In this document: in pieces, positions 38,940 through 50,010 of the stretch
How positions within the stretch are numbered: position 1 is the first letter of the stretch
How the letters are laid out: each line of letters begins with the position of its first letter
NCBI GenBank assembly: GCA_015680905.1
Contig: CM027377.1
Span: forward strand, 23,584,501-23,648,500
DNA length: 64,000 bases
Reading direction: 5' to 3'
From: Coptis chinensis
Taxonomy: Eukaryota > Streptophyta > Magnoliopsida > Ranunculales > Ranunculaceae
Notes under the pieces: model-generated
What the model saw: the letters and a program-made list of their open reading frames with translations, nothing else
Told to the model about the DNA's origin: nothing
Database searches by the model: none
Program-made: the position numbers and the translations under genes

Positions 38940-39400
38940 AAAATAAGTTTTATGTGTCTGCTTTCCAACCCAATTGGCCTCGTTGCATTCCGAGGTCTGT
39001 GGTGGTAGATATAATGTTTGGAAGTTTGGTTGACAGAAAACAGTGTGTCAGAAATCAGTTTCTGTGCACTGTGTTCAAATCCAGTTTTAAAATAGTTAGG
39101 TGAGAGTTAGATTTTTATAAAACATAAAAGAGTAATATTTGGAAGTCTTCTTTCTATTCCAATTGGCCTCATCGCATTCTGAGGCCGGTGGAATTAATTA
39201 TGACGTCTGGAAGTTTGATTGGCAGAAAACAGTACGTCAGAAATCAGTTTCTGTGCATTGTGTTCTAACCTAGTTTTCGTACACTTAAAATGAGATTGAG
39301 TATTTTTGTAAAACATAAAAAAATAAGTTCTGTGTGTTATCTTTTCAAAGCAAAAAGCCTCGATGTATTTGGATACCTGTGGAAAGAGTTGTGTCATTCG
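38940..39400 (+). repeat. Three ~195-base tandem units in the solo LTR
   Basis: The wording CCAATTGGCCTCGTTGCATT followed by CCGAGGTCTGTGG, GGAAGTTTGGTTG and CAGAAATCAGTTTCTGTGCA recurs near 38970, 39160 and, more diverged, 39350. Confidence 0.6.
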
Positions 39401-40129
39401 GAAGATAGTTCGTCAGAATTCTAGTTTGCTGAAAAATTAGGATTTTTACCATTTTCAACTTAAGTTTTCTTCTAGATAGGTTGAGGTTGGGACTTCGAGT
39501 TCTACATGAAAAAGTATGTCTACATACCCTAGTTTCTAAATATTAAGTTACATGTCATTTGGATGAATGTAGGAAAAACTATAGTATTGACTATGTGGCT
39601 GATAAGAACTACGAAGGCTTGATTCCAATCTTAAAAGATTTGGATACGTAGGCAACTTTGAACAAAAGTGCAGCCACTACACTATATTATATATTATATA
39701 TTAGTTATTAGTTATTGTGATAATTAACTATATGTGTATAATGTTAGTACTTAATTGTGTACGTGATTGTGGTGGTTTAAAATGTATTCACGAGACATTT
39801 AACTAATATATTTGTATTGATTGAACTTTTTTATATCTATGATTTATAAAATTGATAATGAGGTGAGTTGATTAGTTATTATGTTTGGAATCTTTAGTAA
39901 TGAATTATTGTTTGAGACAATGTTTGTTTTGTAATAAAAATATTATAATAACTGAGAACTCTTGAGTGTTAAAATTCGGTGTAAAAATGTCCGGTGAAAA
40001 TTTAATATGTCGCCCACATCTTTAGATCTCTCCACGCCTCTGTGATAAAAAGAAATGTTTATGACTAATGATGTCATGTGAAAAGCCGCCTTAAAGAGGA
40101 ACTAAGGCATTCGCCTTGCGGGTTGGCTG

Positions 40130-40355
40130 TATTCCTTGAATGTACAGGAATGTAGGTATGGATATTCCTTGAATATGGCGGGAATGACCCATGAATGACC
40201 TGTTAGTATTATGATGGGTATTCCTTGAATGTGGCGGGAATGACCCAAGGTATTCATTGAATGTGCCATGAATGACTTGTAAGTATTATGATGTGTATTC
40301 CTTAAATGTGGCGGGAATGACCCAAGGTATTCATTGAATGTGCCATGAATGACCT
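40130..40355 (+). repeat. Tandem units in the solo LTR
   Basis: ATTCCTTGAATGTGGCGGGA followed by ATGACCCAAGGTATTCATTG repeats about three times with changes. Each unit alternates GCGGGAATGACC and GCCATGAATGACC. Confidence 0.65.
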
Positions 40356-42059
40356 AATATTTTGTTATGCCCAAAGAGGCTTTGTGATTATGTATATGGA
40401 AAGCCTAGAGATGGCTGTGACTCACAAGTTACGAGTTTACAAGATGAAAATATATTTCATGGAAGCGATATTCCCGCTTGGGACATATGTCTTGTAGTGG
40501 TACTCGGTGTGAGTGAGGCACACGGATATGTGTAATTTGGCAAATATGTGTAGTGTAAATCGTGGAGTAGGAACTAAAAGTTGGGCTGTGTCTTTGAATA
40601 AATGAGTCAACAAGATAATTAATAAGCAAAGTAAAAATATTGATGGAGTTATTGCATATGATGTATATGCTTTCTTATGAGAAACGTATACGTGGTTTGT
40701 ATGAGTTGATACTTACAAGGGATGAATGTACTCCTTGGCTGTGATATTTCCCCGTTCTCATAAGTAGACGAGTGATTTTTAAGTAAAAGTATATGAATTG
40801 TGTGATGTTATGGATGTGAAGTGTGACTGTGAATAATATTAATAAATGATGGTGATTTCTATGTGATTGCGAAATGACTATAACTTGATATCTTCTTACG
40901 AAAATATTAATGACTTGTGATAGTCTGAGATCTATGGTTATGCACGCAGAAACTTTATGACGTAATGATGTCATATGAATGACTATCCTTGATATAGGTA
41001 TTATGATAAGTTGTATTCCCCGAATATGCGGGACGAACCAGGTTATATCAATTAGACTTAAATGTCTTAAATGAGGTTTGGTTATGAATGGAAATTTAAC
41101 TTGCTGAGATAAATCATTTTATTGTGATGTCTAACTCTATTTTACAGGAAGGTAGGATCTATTAATCTTTTCTGCAAAGACGTAAATATCCTACTCTAAG
41201 ACGACGTGTTGGCTTAAAGGTAAGGTATACCAAACTCATATTTAATTAGGTTATCATATGTGCATTTAATAAATGGAATGTAAGTGGTATTGTATTGTGA
41301 GTTATTTTTGGAAAGTGGGAATGATCAGTACTGTTATATGAGATTCTTGGAAATTGTATATTGGGGGTGAAATCTTACTTGGGAAGAAACTACATGCCGT
41401 TTTGAAAAACGGAACTATATTGTCTTCCAAGTTGAAATGGTTGGTAATGTTATGTTTATTAATTTGAAAGATTATTATATATTTTGTTGTTAGTTTACTC
41501 ATACCAGTAAATTCAATTTGCTGACCCATGTTTGCTTTGTTTTGCAACGTGGGTGTGTTCTTAGGAACATAGATGGTGGAGTGCAGTAGATGAAGACACG
41601 TGATTTGGATTTGCTCTTGGAGTCTTCTGGTTTAAAGTTTTTCGAAAGTGTACGGTTTTGAATTGAAACAGATGTAATAGAGTTAGTTAGTAAAAAATTT
41701 ATTTGTAAATGAAGCGTTGTTCTTTCCGTTTTAATTTGATCTCAGATTTTAATATCGTGGTTGATAATATGTTAGTGGGTTTTGTTTCACCCCGGGTTTC
41801 CAGATGATTGAATATCAGTTTTAATTTTTCTAGAAATTTGGGGTGTGACATCTAGCAAGCATGAAGAACTCTTATCTGTTCTGTATGCGACCAGTACAAG
41901 AAAAGAAATTGGTCCAGACCAATCCCGGGCCAAAATTATTTAACTTTTTTTTTTTTTTTTTCGAAAACACTCACAAACCCAATTTTCATATGAAAATAAC
42001 TCTTGAGGATAAATAGTCAAGATTTGAAATTAATATATTATGATTTTATTCTTTCTGTC

Positions 42060-42510
42060 GTTTTGGTATGAACAATATATAAACAATTATTGTTCATACC
42101 TCCTCATATATGAACCGTGTTTGTTTATATACCAAATAAGTGAACATACCTTATACATTATGTTGAGGTATATCGTTCATACATATTTGAGGTATGAACA
42201 GAGATTGTTCATAACTTATGTTAAGATATGAACATTAATTGTTTATATCCCAAATATGTACATACTCTAATAGGCGTTCTTACTGATCATACATTATGTT
42301 ATGGTATGACAGTGATTGTTCATACTCCAGTATGTGTTTTTTTACTGATCATACATTATGTCGAGGTATGAACAATTATTGTTCATAGCTCATGTTGAGG
42401 TCTGACTATTGATGGGTATGATCGATCAATATTCATACTCCAATAAGTGTTCTCACTAATCATACATTATGTTGAGGTATGAACACGATTTATTTATTCA
42501 TACTACATAT
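42060..42510 (+). repeat. Imperfect palindrome-rich tandem repeat field
   Basis: The phrase CATACATTATGTTGAGGTAT and variants recurs near 42145, 42290, 42350 and 42460, each followed by an inverted pair such as GAACAATTATTGTTCATA. Each unit can fold on itself. Spacing is about 60-145 bases. No coding potential. Confidence 0.6.
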
Positions 42511-42664
42511 TCTGAGTCATTTTGGTTGGACCGGGCCGTTTTTTTTATATTTTGTATCAGGAGTATACTTGTCATAAAATCTATCCGGTTTGTGTGAGTG
42601 ATTATAAAAAAAAATGTGGATTTGAAAGTGATTTTTTCTTCCTTTTTGTGGAGTTATTCTCTAA

Positions 42665-43078
42665 GGCTGGGTGCAATGGCTCCCCATTCCTTCAAAAGTG
42701 GAGGGAGTGGCGGTGGTTTTTGCCCTTCATCTCTATTTAACTCTCCATATATAGAGAGTAATATGGAGGAATAGAGAGTGCATTCCATGCCACTTGAAAT
42801 GGAGTGGTTTGTAAAAACCCAAACGGCGCCACTTGAAGTGGCGTGGAATGCATTTTTCAATTTCATACCGCGCCATTTGAAGTGGCGTGGTTTGTAAAAT
42901 CCCAAATGGCGCCACTTGAAGTGGCGTGGAATGTTTTTTTTTTTTTTTTAAAAATTCCGCGCTGGTCAAAGTGGCGTAGAATGGTCCGAACCATTGGACA
43001 CCAAAATTGACTCGTCATCCTCAAAACACTATTTTTTTTGGAATGGAGATAGAGGGTGATGCACCATTGGACTCAGCC
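42665..43078. mobile_element. Tourist-like (PIF/Harbinger) MITE with palindromic subrepeats
   Basis: 414 bases between direct TAA duplications (42662-42664 and 43079-43081). Imperfect terminal inverted repeats: GGCTGGGTGCAATGG on the left and the reverse complement of CCATTGGACTCAGCC on the right. The interior repeats a near-palindrome CGCCACTTGAAGTGGCG and variants four or more times (42785-42980). The TAA duplication suits PIF/Harbinger. The minus-strand open frames across it are by-products of the repeats. Confidence 0.7.
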
Positions 43079-43292
43079 TAAGCGACCAGTATGCCATCAC
43101 TATATTGCAATTAACGGGGAGAATTAGCAAGTTGAAATATCAATTTTATGCATGATTCTATCTGCCCAAGATTTCAACCATTCAACCAATGCAATTTGTA
43201 TGATATTTTATGCTCCATACACTAAATTATCAGGCAATATCGGCAAATTGAATCAACTTAATTTGTGGCTAGTGCGTAGGTTCTACTTTAAA

Positions 43293-43313
43293 CTAGTAAA
43301 CCGCTTAAGCGGT
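43293..43313 (-). other. Candidate Helitron 3' end, minus strand
   Basis: On the minus strand a perfect 14-base palindrome ACCGCTTAAGCGGT is followed by TTA and CTAG, then T. A hairpin followed shortly by CTAG is the Helitron 3' signature. No partner 5' end was found, so this may be a relic or chance. Confidence 0.35.
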
Positions 43314-44222
43314 GAGGAACGACGAACGAGTGAAGTTTAAAGAAATATTGGAGAGGAGAGAGATTACGTACATTAGAAAGATCGGGGAGAGTTTGAGGAA
43401 ATCAGGAGACAGATCCTTGAGAGTTCGAGGAAACCAGGATTTAGACAGGACATTTGAGGGGTGACAAACAAGTGATTTTTTCTCCCCCAGTGCAAGGACA
43501 CTCTGCTCATTCGATAATTCTTTTCCTTGCGATGAAAACTATTGAAATCATCTCTTGAGAACTTTAATGCAGCTATCTTTGGGGGCATTGAACATCTAGG
43601 AGTTTTCAGCAGATCCTTTCTTTTAGTAAAGCTATCATTTCAATAACCGTTCAATTCCCTATTAAAAGTTCAAAACTACGTTTACAAACTCAATTATTAT
43701 CAAGACAAAATTTCAACACCAAACTAGTAGTAATTCTGGAATACCATATTTACCGCTGGGATTATTATCTCCCGAAAAAAACAAACAATTTAATTTGGAA
43801 CAAAAAACTGCACCGTTTCAGGTTGGACAATTGGAGATAAATTGACGGTTAAGTTAATTAGCAAATATTCAAATCCAACAACTAAAAGTCTAAAACAACA
43901 GTGGATGATTCAAGTCTTGTCTAGAAGTATATAATTGACGTCGATGGCCTGCGCCCTTCATTGTTCAAACTTCAAAGTTCAGACTTCAGACTGGCATAAA
44001 TTGGGCTTCTTCGAAAAATGTATATGCTAGCACATTTCATATTTCCCATACTTAAGGACAAAGATTCGTCGGGACTAACATGGCAAATAAAGTTCTCTCA
44101 CGCGTTATCGAACCATTGATTATTTGATTTCTCGTCAAGATTTACTTACAGAAGTTTTGCACATCTATATCTATTTATCTATATATATATATATATATAT
44201 CAAAGACCATTAATACTGAGTA

Positions 44223-44443
44223 GTTGAGAATGCTCCAGTGACCCACGTCATCCCCCCTTTTTTCTCTCAAAATGACACATCAGATTTTATCTAAAAAAAT
44301 GAATTCTACGCCTTTTTTTGGCGATTTCAATTGTTGAGAATGCTCCCAGTGACCCACGTCAGCCCCCCTTTTTTCTCTCAAAATGACACATCAGATTTTA
44401 TCTAAAAAAATGAATTCTACGCCTTTTTTTGGCGATTTCAATT
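44223..44443 (+). repeat. 110-base tandem duplication
   Basis: GTTGAGAATGCTCC...GGCGATTTCAATT occurs twice in a row (44223-44332, 44333-44443) with only a few differences, just inside the proposed Helitron 5' end. Confidence 0.85.
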
Positions 44444-44697
44444 GTTAGCCCAAAATATATAAAAACCCAAAATAGATAAGTAGATAAAAACCTCTTTCTT
44501 AAATCTTATCTCCATTCTTAAATCTTATCTCCTCTCTTCAAACTTCTCTCTTATTCTTCTCCCCGCAGTAATTAGATGTGTATCAGAAAAGAGTTTAGAT
44601 TCTTACCAACCCAATCCGGTTCCACCAAACCCTTCGAATCAGACCCAGCAGGTGAGATTATTTTTTTATTTAGTTTTCAAATGCATGTTGACCCCAG

Positions 44698-44898
44698 GAC
44701 GATGAGGTGGATGAATCGACAACTCTTCCAGGTTTGACAATATGCTCATCGAGTTTTTATTACCTTTTGGTCTTCTCTCTTTTATTTGTTAGCGGTAAGA
44801 TCTGATACTTGATAAACTTTTGGCGCAGTTCAAATGGCTTTAATATTTTCGCACACGCAAAAATATCCAGATGAACCGCCTCTTTTGAATCTTAAAAG
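44698..44898 (+). pseudogene. Two captured exons of an RWD-domain protein (RWDD1/GIR2-like)
   Basis: Exon 44698-44731 (DDEVDESTTLP) and exon 44829-44898 (VQMALIFSHTQKYPDEPPLL, then NLK) have AG/GT borders and join in frame. The second is the YPDEPP signature of RWD domains. An upstream open stretch ending at a donor (44651) gives DSYQPNPVPPNPSNQTQQ and would also splice in frame. RWDD1/GIR2-type proteins bind DRG GTPases or GCN1. Only the domain's N-terminal part is here. Confidence 0.6.
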
Positions 44899-45241
44899 GT
44901 GGGTATTGTCTTCCTTTTGGATGTCACCATGCAAATATTTTATCAAGCTGGTTCATTGCCCACTTTTCTTTTTAATCTTGAAGATAGTTGCTATATGGGA
45001 TTCTACCCTCGGTTGATTAAGAAAACTACATGTTGCTTTCCCACCTCTTTCACTTGGTTTACAACAAGGTTAATAAATTTGTTTTATTGGAAGTGGTTGC
45101 GTTTATGATTCAATTTGTTTACTTAGTTTTCAATTTTAGAGATAAGCTGAAAATTATGCACTTGACCTTTCGCGACAAAGCATTCTCATGCGGTCACCAA
45201 CTCCTATTTTGTCTGTCTTATTGATGGAATACAATTTTCAG

Positions 45242-45385
45242 GTATTATGCACGGTATTTGGGATTTTTGATGTTTGCGGTTGGTGTTAATTCAAGTGAAA
45301 AAGATTTCATTGAAGCATTCAACCGACCAGGAGTTATTCTTGCTGGATATGTTGGGCAGGATTGTTGTCCTAAAATTTATATGAT
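45242..45385 (+). pseudogene. Captured exon fragment of a BASS-type sodium/metabolite transporter
   Basis: After a TTTTCAG acceptor the sequence reads YYARYLGFLMFAVGVNSSEK, then DFIEAFNRPGVILAGYVGQ. This matches the early membrane segments of plant plastid bile acid:sodium symporter family proteins (BASS). It loses similarity after GQ and stops at 45390, running directly into PPR-like sequence. Confidence 0.5.
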
Positions 45386-45930
45386 GTAGTGACTTTTGGT
45401 GTATCTGAATGCAGATTTACTCCAAGCTATGCCACTATGAGAGGCTTCTCTCCAATCACTATGCCTGTGAAACAAGCCGTCTACATCTGTGGGCATGTTG
45501 GAAGGAAAATGTCTAGCTATACCTATGATGCTGTGTCGCAGTTACCATCTAAATCTCACAGATTCTCTGTTGTAGTGACTTTTGGTGTATCTGAATGCAG
45601 ATTTACTCCAAGCTATGCCACTATGAGAGGCTTCTCTCCAATCACTATGCCTGTGAAACAAGCCGTCTACATCTGTGGGCATGTTGGAAGGAAAATGTCT
45701 AGCTATACCTATGATGCCGTGGTCGCAGGTTACCATCTAAATCTCACAAATTCTCTCGTCGCATGCGGGGAATGATGCTATTAGAATTTTCCGTGAAATG
45801 ATGGAGCCACGAGTTCATGCCAAACGTGATAACTTCTGAGAATGGCAATGCATTCATGGTACGTTTGCCAAATCCATGTTGAAGATGGGAGCAATAGAAG
45901 TACTCTTTGGAAATGCAGGGGAAATAAGGA
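45386..45930 (+). pseudogene. PPR (PLS-class) gene fragment with a 186-base tandem duplication
   Basis: Two copies of a 186-base unit (from 45386 and from 45572) keep one open frame of 128 codons (45389-45775) with TMRGFSPITMPVKQ and CGHVGR. In another frame the sequence continues with DAIRIFREMMEPRVHAK, then CIHGTFAKSMLKMG, wording typical of plant PLS-class pentatricopeptide repeat proteins, which edit or process organelle RNA. Too degenerate to be functional. Confidence 0.5.
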
Positions 45931-46203
45931 ACAAATTCTGAATTTGAACATTTGAAAAGAGGAGAGAGAGGACCAAATATTGAAGTAGAAGCTAGCCATG
46001 TTCCGTGTATCTTTGGATGGGGTTTCAAAATTTTCTACTTTAGATCGGTGGACACCGTGATAAAGAAATGACAAAACATTGAAATGGTGGCTATGAGAAT
46101 CGATAATTGGATCTACTTTCACTTTTTTTTTTTACTAAATTGGTTTGGTCATTACTGCGGATGTTAGTAAGAGAGAGAAAGTGAAGTAAATAATTCGGTG
46201 ACT

Positions 46204-46870
46204 TTAGGTGATGACAAGAGGCGGAGTACGGTGATCGGACTTCGATTCGATGTCAAGCTTTGTATTAGATATCACCGCATGAGATGAGGTAGTTGTATGC
46301 AAGCCCATCTCTTTTAAAGCGAGTTCTCCTCGATTTCTTGTGGTGGCAATTTGCTTTGTCGGTGAGACCGGCTTTAATATATAAATTGGCCATTGTAGCA
46401 TATGTGCTCCGGTCCATTGAGATATGAGATTGACTCTCCATTTCTACAAGAACTTTCTCCATTTCATCAATATTAGATCTCGCCCCATAAGAATTGATGC
46501 ATATTATCAGAATCGAAGTTATGCGGGGCGACACCATTTTCCTTCATTTCATTTAACAGGGCCGGGGACCTTTTTATACTCACCGGTGTTTGTGTAGAGA
46601 CACATGAGGTCATTGTAGTAGAGAGGAGTTGAAGCAAAACCATTTTCTTTCATTTTCTGCAGATGGGACACGGATTTATCGGTTAGGCTGCTCGACATAA
46701 CAATTCAAGAGGCGCCATAAGTTTTATCAATTTTGTCTTCGCCGCTCAAACTATTGAAAGTAGCTCGTGAGAATCCAAACCTCGAACTCTTCCAATCAGA
46801 TCTAAGCTGCAGAGCACGTTCCCTCGATGAAAATGTGCACTCAACTTTCTTTTCCATCCATTCGAAACCC
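46204..46870 (-). pseudogene. P-class PPR gene fragment (At4g21705-like)
   Basis: On the minus strand, across several frames: LTDKSVSHLQKMKENGFAST, then PLYYNDLMCLYTNTGEYKKV, then CINSYGARSNIDEMEKVLVE, MDRSTYATMANLYIKAGLTD, and finally RDGLAYNYLIS. This order matches mitochondrial P-class PPR proteins of the At4g21705 group. Several frame changes and stops. It lies opposite in orientation to the other fragments in the same element. Confidence 0.65.
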
Positions 46871-47287
46871 GAGGAACAATGTAACCATGCGAAAAGGTCA
46901 TGTTAAAAGTAACTTAAAATATATCAAATGAATAATTAAACAAGAAAACAATAGTATAGCTACTAACATGAGTGCAGCGTTCTAACTTATCTCACACTCT
47001 CGTATGGATGACTCTCTCTTTTTCTGACCATAGACTAACAGTCTTGAGCACTTTTATCAATTTTTTTGTCGGCACCTTACATGGGACCACAGAAAAAAAA
47101 CTTTGCTTTTGGGGTTTCACCCAAAGAGCTAGCTACTTATTTCCTTTTCGTGCCAACAACAAAGCGGAATCTTGTGAAAGACTCTCGAGAGACTTGTTTT
47201 TACCCATTAACACACATATAACATTGCGCATCTGAAGACTTGGAATGTCTTTCCCTTACCCGACTTGCCTCATGTTGATGCTAGACC

Positions 47288-47470
47288 CATAGTTCGTGAT
47301 TCCGAACGAAACTCCGGAATTCCGCCCGAAATTTTGGTTTTTCAAAAAAACAGAATTCCGAATATAGAGTCGAAATATCCGAAATTCCGAATATAACAAG
47401 AGTCGAAATTTAATGAATTTCGGTTTTTGAATTTGTCGGAATTTCAAAAATTCCGAAATTCCGAACTATG
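47288..47470. mobile_element. hAT-like MITE with 8-bp target duplication
   Basis: 183 bases bounded by CATAGTTCG... and ...CGAACTATG. Perfect 8-bp duplication GCTAGACC at 47280-47287 and 47471-47478. The interior is full of short TTCGGAATT-type repeats. Inserted into the gene-fragment Helitron. Confidence 0.75.
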
Positions 47471-47776
47471 GCTAGACCTATTGGTAATTGGAGAGGGTGT
47501 TTCGGCAATTGAATTTGACCAAAGCAGAAGAAGCATGTATGTGACCATACTCTCCCTCCATGTTGCAGGACATGAATGAATACTTAAATAATATATATAA
47601 GTGATGTACGAACCAACTGGAATAGCATAGACCCTCGAAAGATGCGTACTTTTAGTCACTCTTTTGTTGGCTTCCAAAACTAAAATGATATGTTGATAAT
47701 GAAGTCCGGATAATGATAGGCTGCTTCATCTCATTTTGATTATTACCGTGGGGGAGGAGATTTTTGTCATGCTTTC

Positions 47777-47966
47777 TAAGAATGAGCTCCTTTTATTTTG
47801 CGGTGTCCTTTGTGAAGATGAAAAACAAGCGGTTCTTTGTGAAGAGTCAATTGCAACACGACTTGCGGACCTATGTACGACAAGAACCCTTGTCCATGGT
47901 GCTCTTATTGTGTCAACCATCCTTAGTAGTCCGGACTTAAAGAGCACGTGGCTGAAGGAAGTCAAG
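47777..47966 (+). pseudogene. Captured fragment of aspartate aminotransferase
   Basis: Reads SKNELLLFCGVLCEDEKQAV, then in an alternate frame VKSQLQ, then back to VHGALIVSTILSSPDLKSTW and LKEVK, ending at a GTAACC donor. This is the C-terminal half of a plant (mitochondrial-type) aspartate aminotransferase just before MADRI. Two compensating frameshifts near 47840-47895 break the invariant PMYSNPP segment. The enzyme interconverts aspartate and 2-oxoglutarate with oxaloacetate and glutamate; this piece cannot. Confidence 0.6.
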
Positions 47967-49202
47967 GTAACCCCTAAGTTCTAAGCGGTTCACAATATTA
48001 TCTTAAATTCTTAATTGTTAACTATGATATTTTTTCTCAAGTGCAGTGAACATAAGCTGTTCTATTCACCTTTTAAGGATTAAATTTGGAATTTGGTCTA
48101 ACGTGTCCCTTGACAATGAGCTCATAGATGTTTTGATATTTGGAAATATAAATTGCTTTTGTCATGTTACTACCTACTTGATATCAAATTGCGGGTTAAG
48201 TTCTTAATTCGACATTCAAAATAAAAACAATCTTTTCTCTACAGCAAAATGTGACATTAAAGGATTTAAATCCATGTGTTGAAATTCACTATGGTATCCC
48301 ATCCATTTGCATCAATTCTTGCTTTTGATCATTTTCAAATGACTCTTGGCTATTGGGACCTTTGTAAGTTTTTTTTTTTTAAATATTGTGTGTATGAAAT
48401 GTTTTACTTATTAGGCTATTACTAACTATTATTAAGTTAAGTATGCATATCCATAAAATATATGATATATCCGTCATCTTCTTTCTCGTGGTGCATTGAG
48501 TCGACTCTCTTGCATCCATGACCCTATTTGCACCGTCGGTTCTTGTTTATACGTTTAAATTTTAAACTTGGATATTACATGTTTGTTCATTTGATGCTTT
48601 TGCTTCTTTACATTTCTTAGTTTCAATATGTTACAAGATTTCATGGTTTTATGTAATGATAGATGATGCAAAAGGATCGATATCATGTTGGAAGGCGATA
48701 GTCGCGATTACTAGAAAGAGGTAGCACAAAATGCGAAATAGTTTCTTGCGAGTCTTCTTAATTAGTTATTATTTTCCTGCATATCTTTAAGCCTCTTCGT
48801 TGTTGAATTGATCATAGTCTCATTGAAAATGTGGATCCATCCACCGTGAATCGCGCGGTATAAAGATTTGTTCGATCGATAAACATTGGATTTGTATTAT
48901 AATTTCGGATTCTCGAATCGCCGATTGCCATAATCGGGTAAACATTCTAAAGGTAGAATCATGGATTTGTAAGGAAACCGGTTCAATTATTTATGTTTGT
49001 CCACTTTAAACTATATTATTTTCAAGCTGGCTTTGGACATAGACATGGCCGACTCATATTGTTTGCAAGATAAGGAACAAATTCTTTTGATACCTTAACC
49101 TTAGGTTCATCAAAGCTGCTTTGCTCCCCTTAGAGAGGGTGTTTTACAAAGTTTTTGTGTAGCTCTAACAAGAAAAATTATCGTAAAAGAAAATTGAAAG
49201 TA

Positions 49203-49427
49203 AGGATGGTATATGTCACAGATTGCTCTAAGGCATTTGTTATCTCACTTCATATTACGTGTACGACATCATTTTTTGCCTTTGATTTTAGGTCAAGCTT
49301 AACTCTTCTCTTATGGGTTTGTTTGGCCTTTCACTTTGCATTGGTTGTAAGAGCTAGACCCTATACCAAAGTTTCTGATGTGAGGAAGTATGGTGCTGTG
49401 GGCAATTGTAAAATAGACTGCAGCAAG
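49203..49427 (+). pseudogene. First-exon fragment of a polygalacturonase (GH28)
   Basis: A hydrophobic signal-like stretch (SSLTLLLWVCLAFHFALVV) is followed by VSDVRKYGAVGNCKIDCSK and a GT donor at 49428. VxxYGAVGDGxxD is the start of the plant pectin-degrading GH28 polygalacturonase fold; here GNCKIDCSK is a decayed form. No further GH28 exon follows. Confidence 0.45.
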
Positions 49428-50010
49428 GTTAGTAGTTTTTTACTCTATTTCTTTTACTTTTTCGTTTCATTGAGTGCTGGAAGCCTAGAACCCAGGTAGG
49501 CACTCACCCCTGTTTGGGTAAGGCCCAAGATTTTTGCCCTACAAGTTAGGGGAAATACTATAAGACCTTCAAGGATTATACCTACAAAATCGCATTTTAT
49601 GTGTTCTGTGTTATATATTAGGCCTTTGTAAACTGATTATGCTATATACTACTCATGGTGGGTATGTTTACGTATATAGCCAACTAGGTTTTGCAGCTTA
49701 CTACTACAAGGCTTGGTTAATATTGATGAAGGGACTATTACTCTCATAGGTATCATTGCATAGTGGTTGGTAATATTTTATTTTGATCCATGATTATTGT
49801 AAATAGTAATTATAGAATACCGTGTTGAACAGTGTAATGGTTTTGTCAATTATTAATCCTGATGAGGCTGTTGCTTATCTCTTTAAAAAAAAATAGAAAA
49901 ACATAAACTCTTCAAACAAAGTATGCAATTAATCATTAGCTATCAATATACATATATTATTTATTCAAGTGGACTTTAGGCTTTTGAGTCATTAGCTATT
50001 TATGTAGTAA

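Larger units (their letters stand above)
37471..41852 (+). mobile_element. 4.38-kb solo LTR of a giant-LTR retrotransposon
   Basis: Starts TATAACACTCC (one base off the TGTAACAC start of the LTR at 16233-19523) and ends GGGGTGTGACA. Flanked by a perfect 5-bp duplication TCTAG at 37466-37470 and 41853-41857. No internal region, PBS or polypurine tract is attached, as expected after LTR-LTR recombination. Related in sequence to 3939-4124 and 15550-15600. Inside are tandem arrays at 38940-39400 and 40130-40355. No open frame of note. Confidence 0.7.

Noticed and set aside
40130-40355. Spaced repeats considered as a CRISPR-like array
   Set aside because: Units are contiguous, imperfect tandem repeats inside a plant LTR, with no unique spacers.
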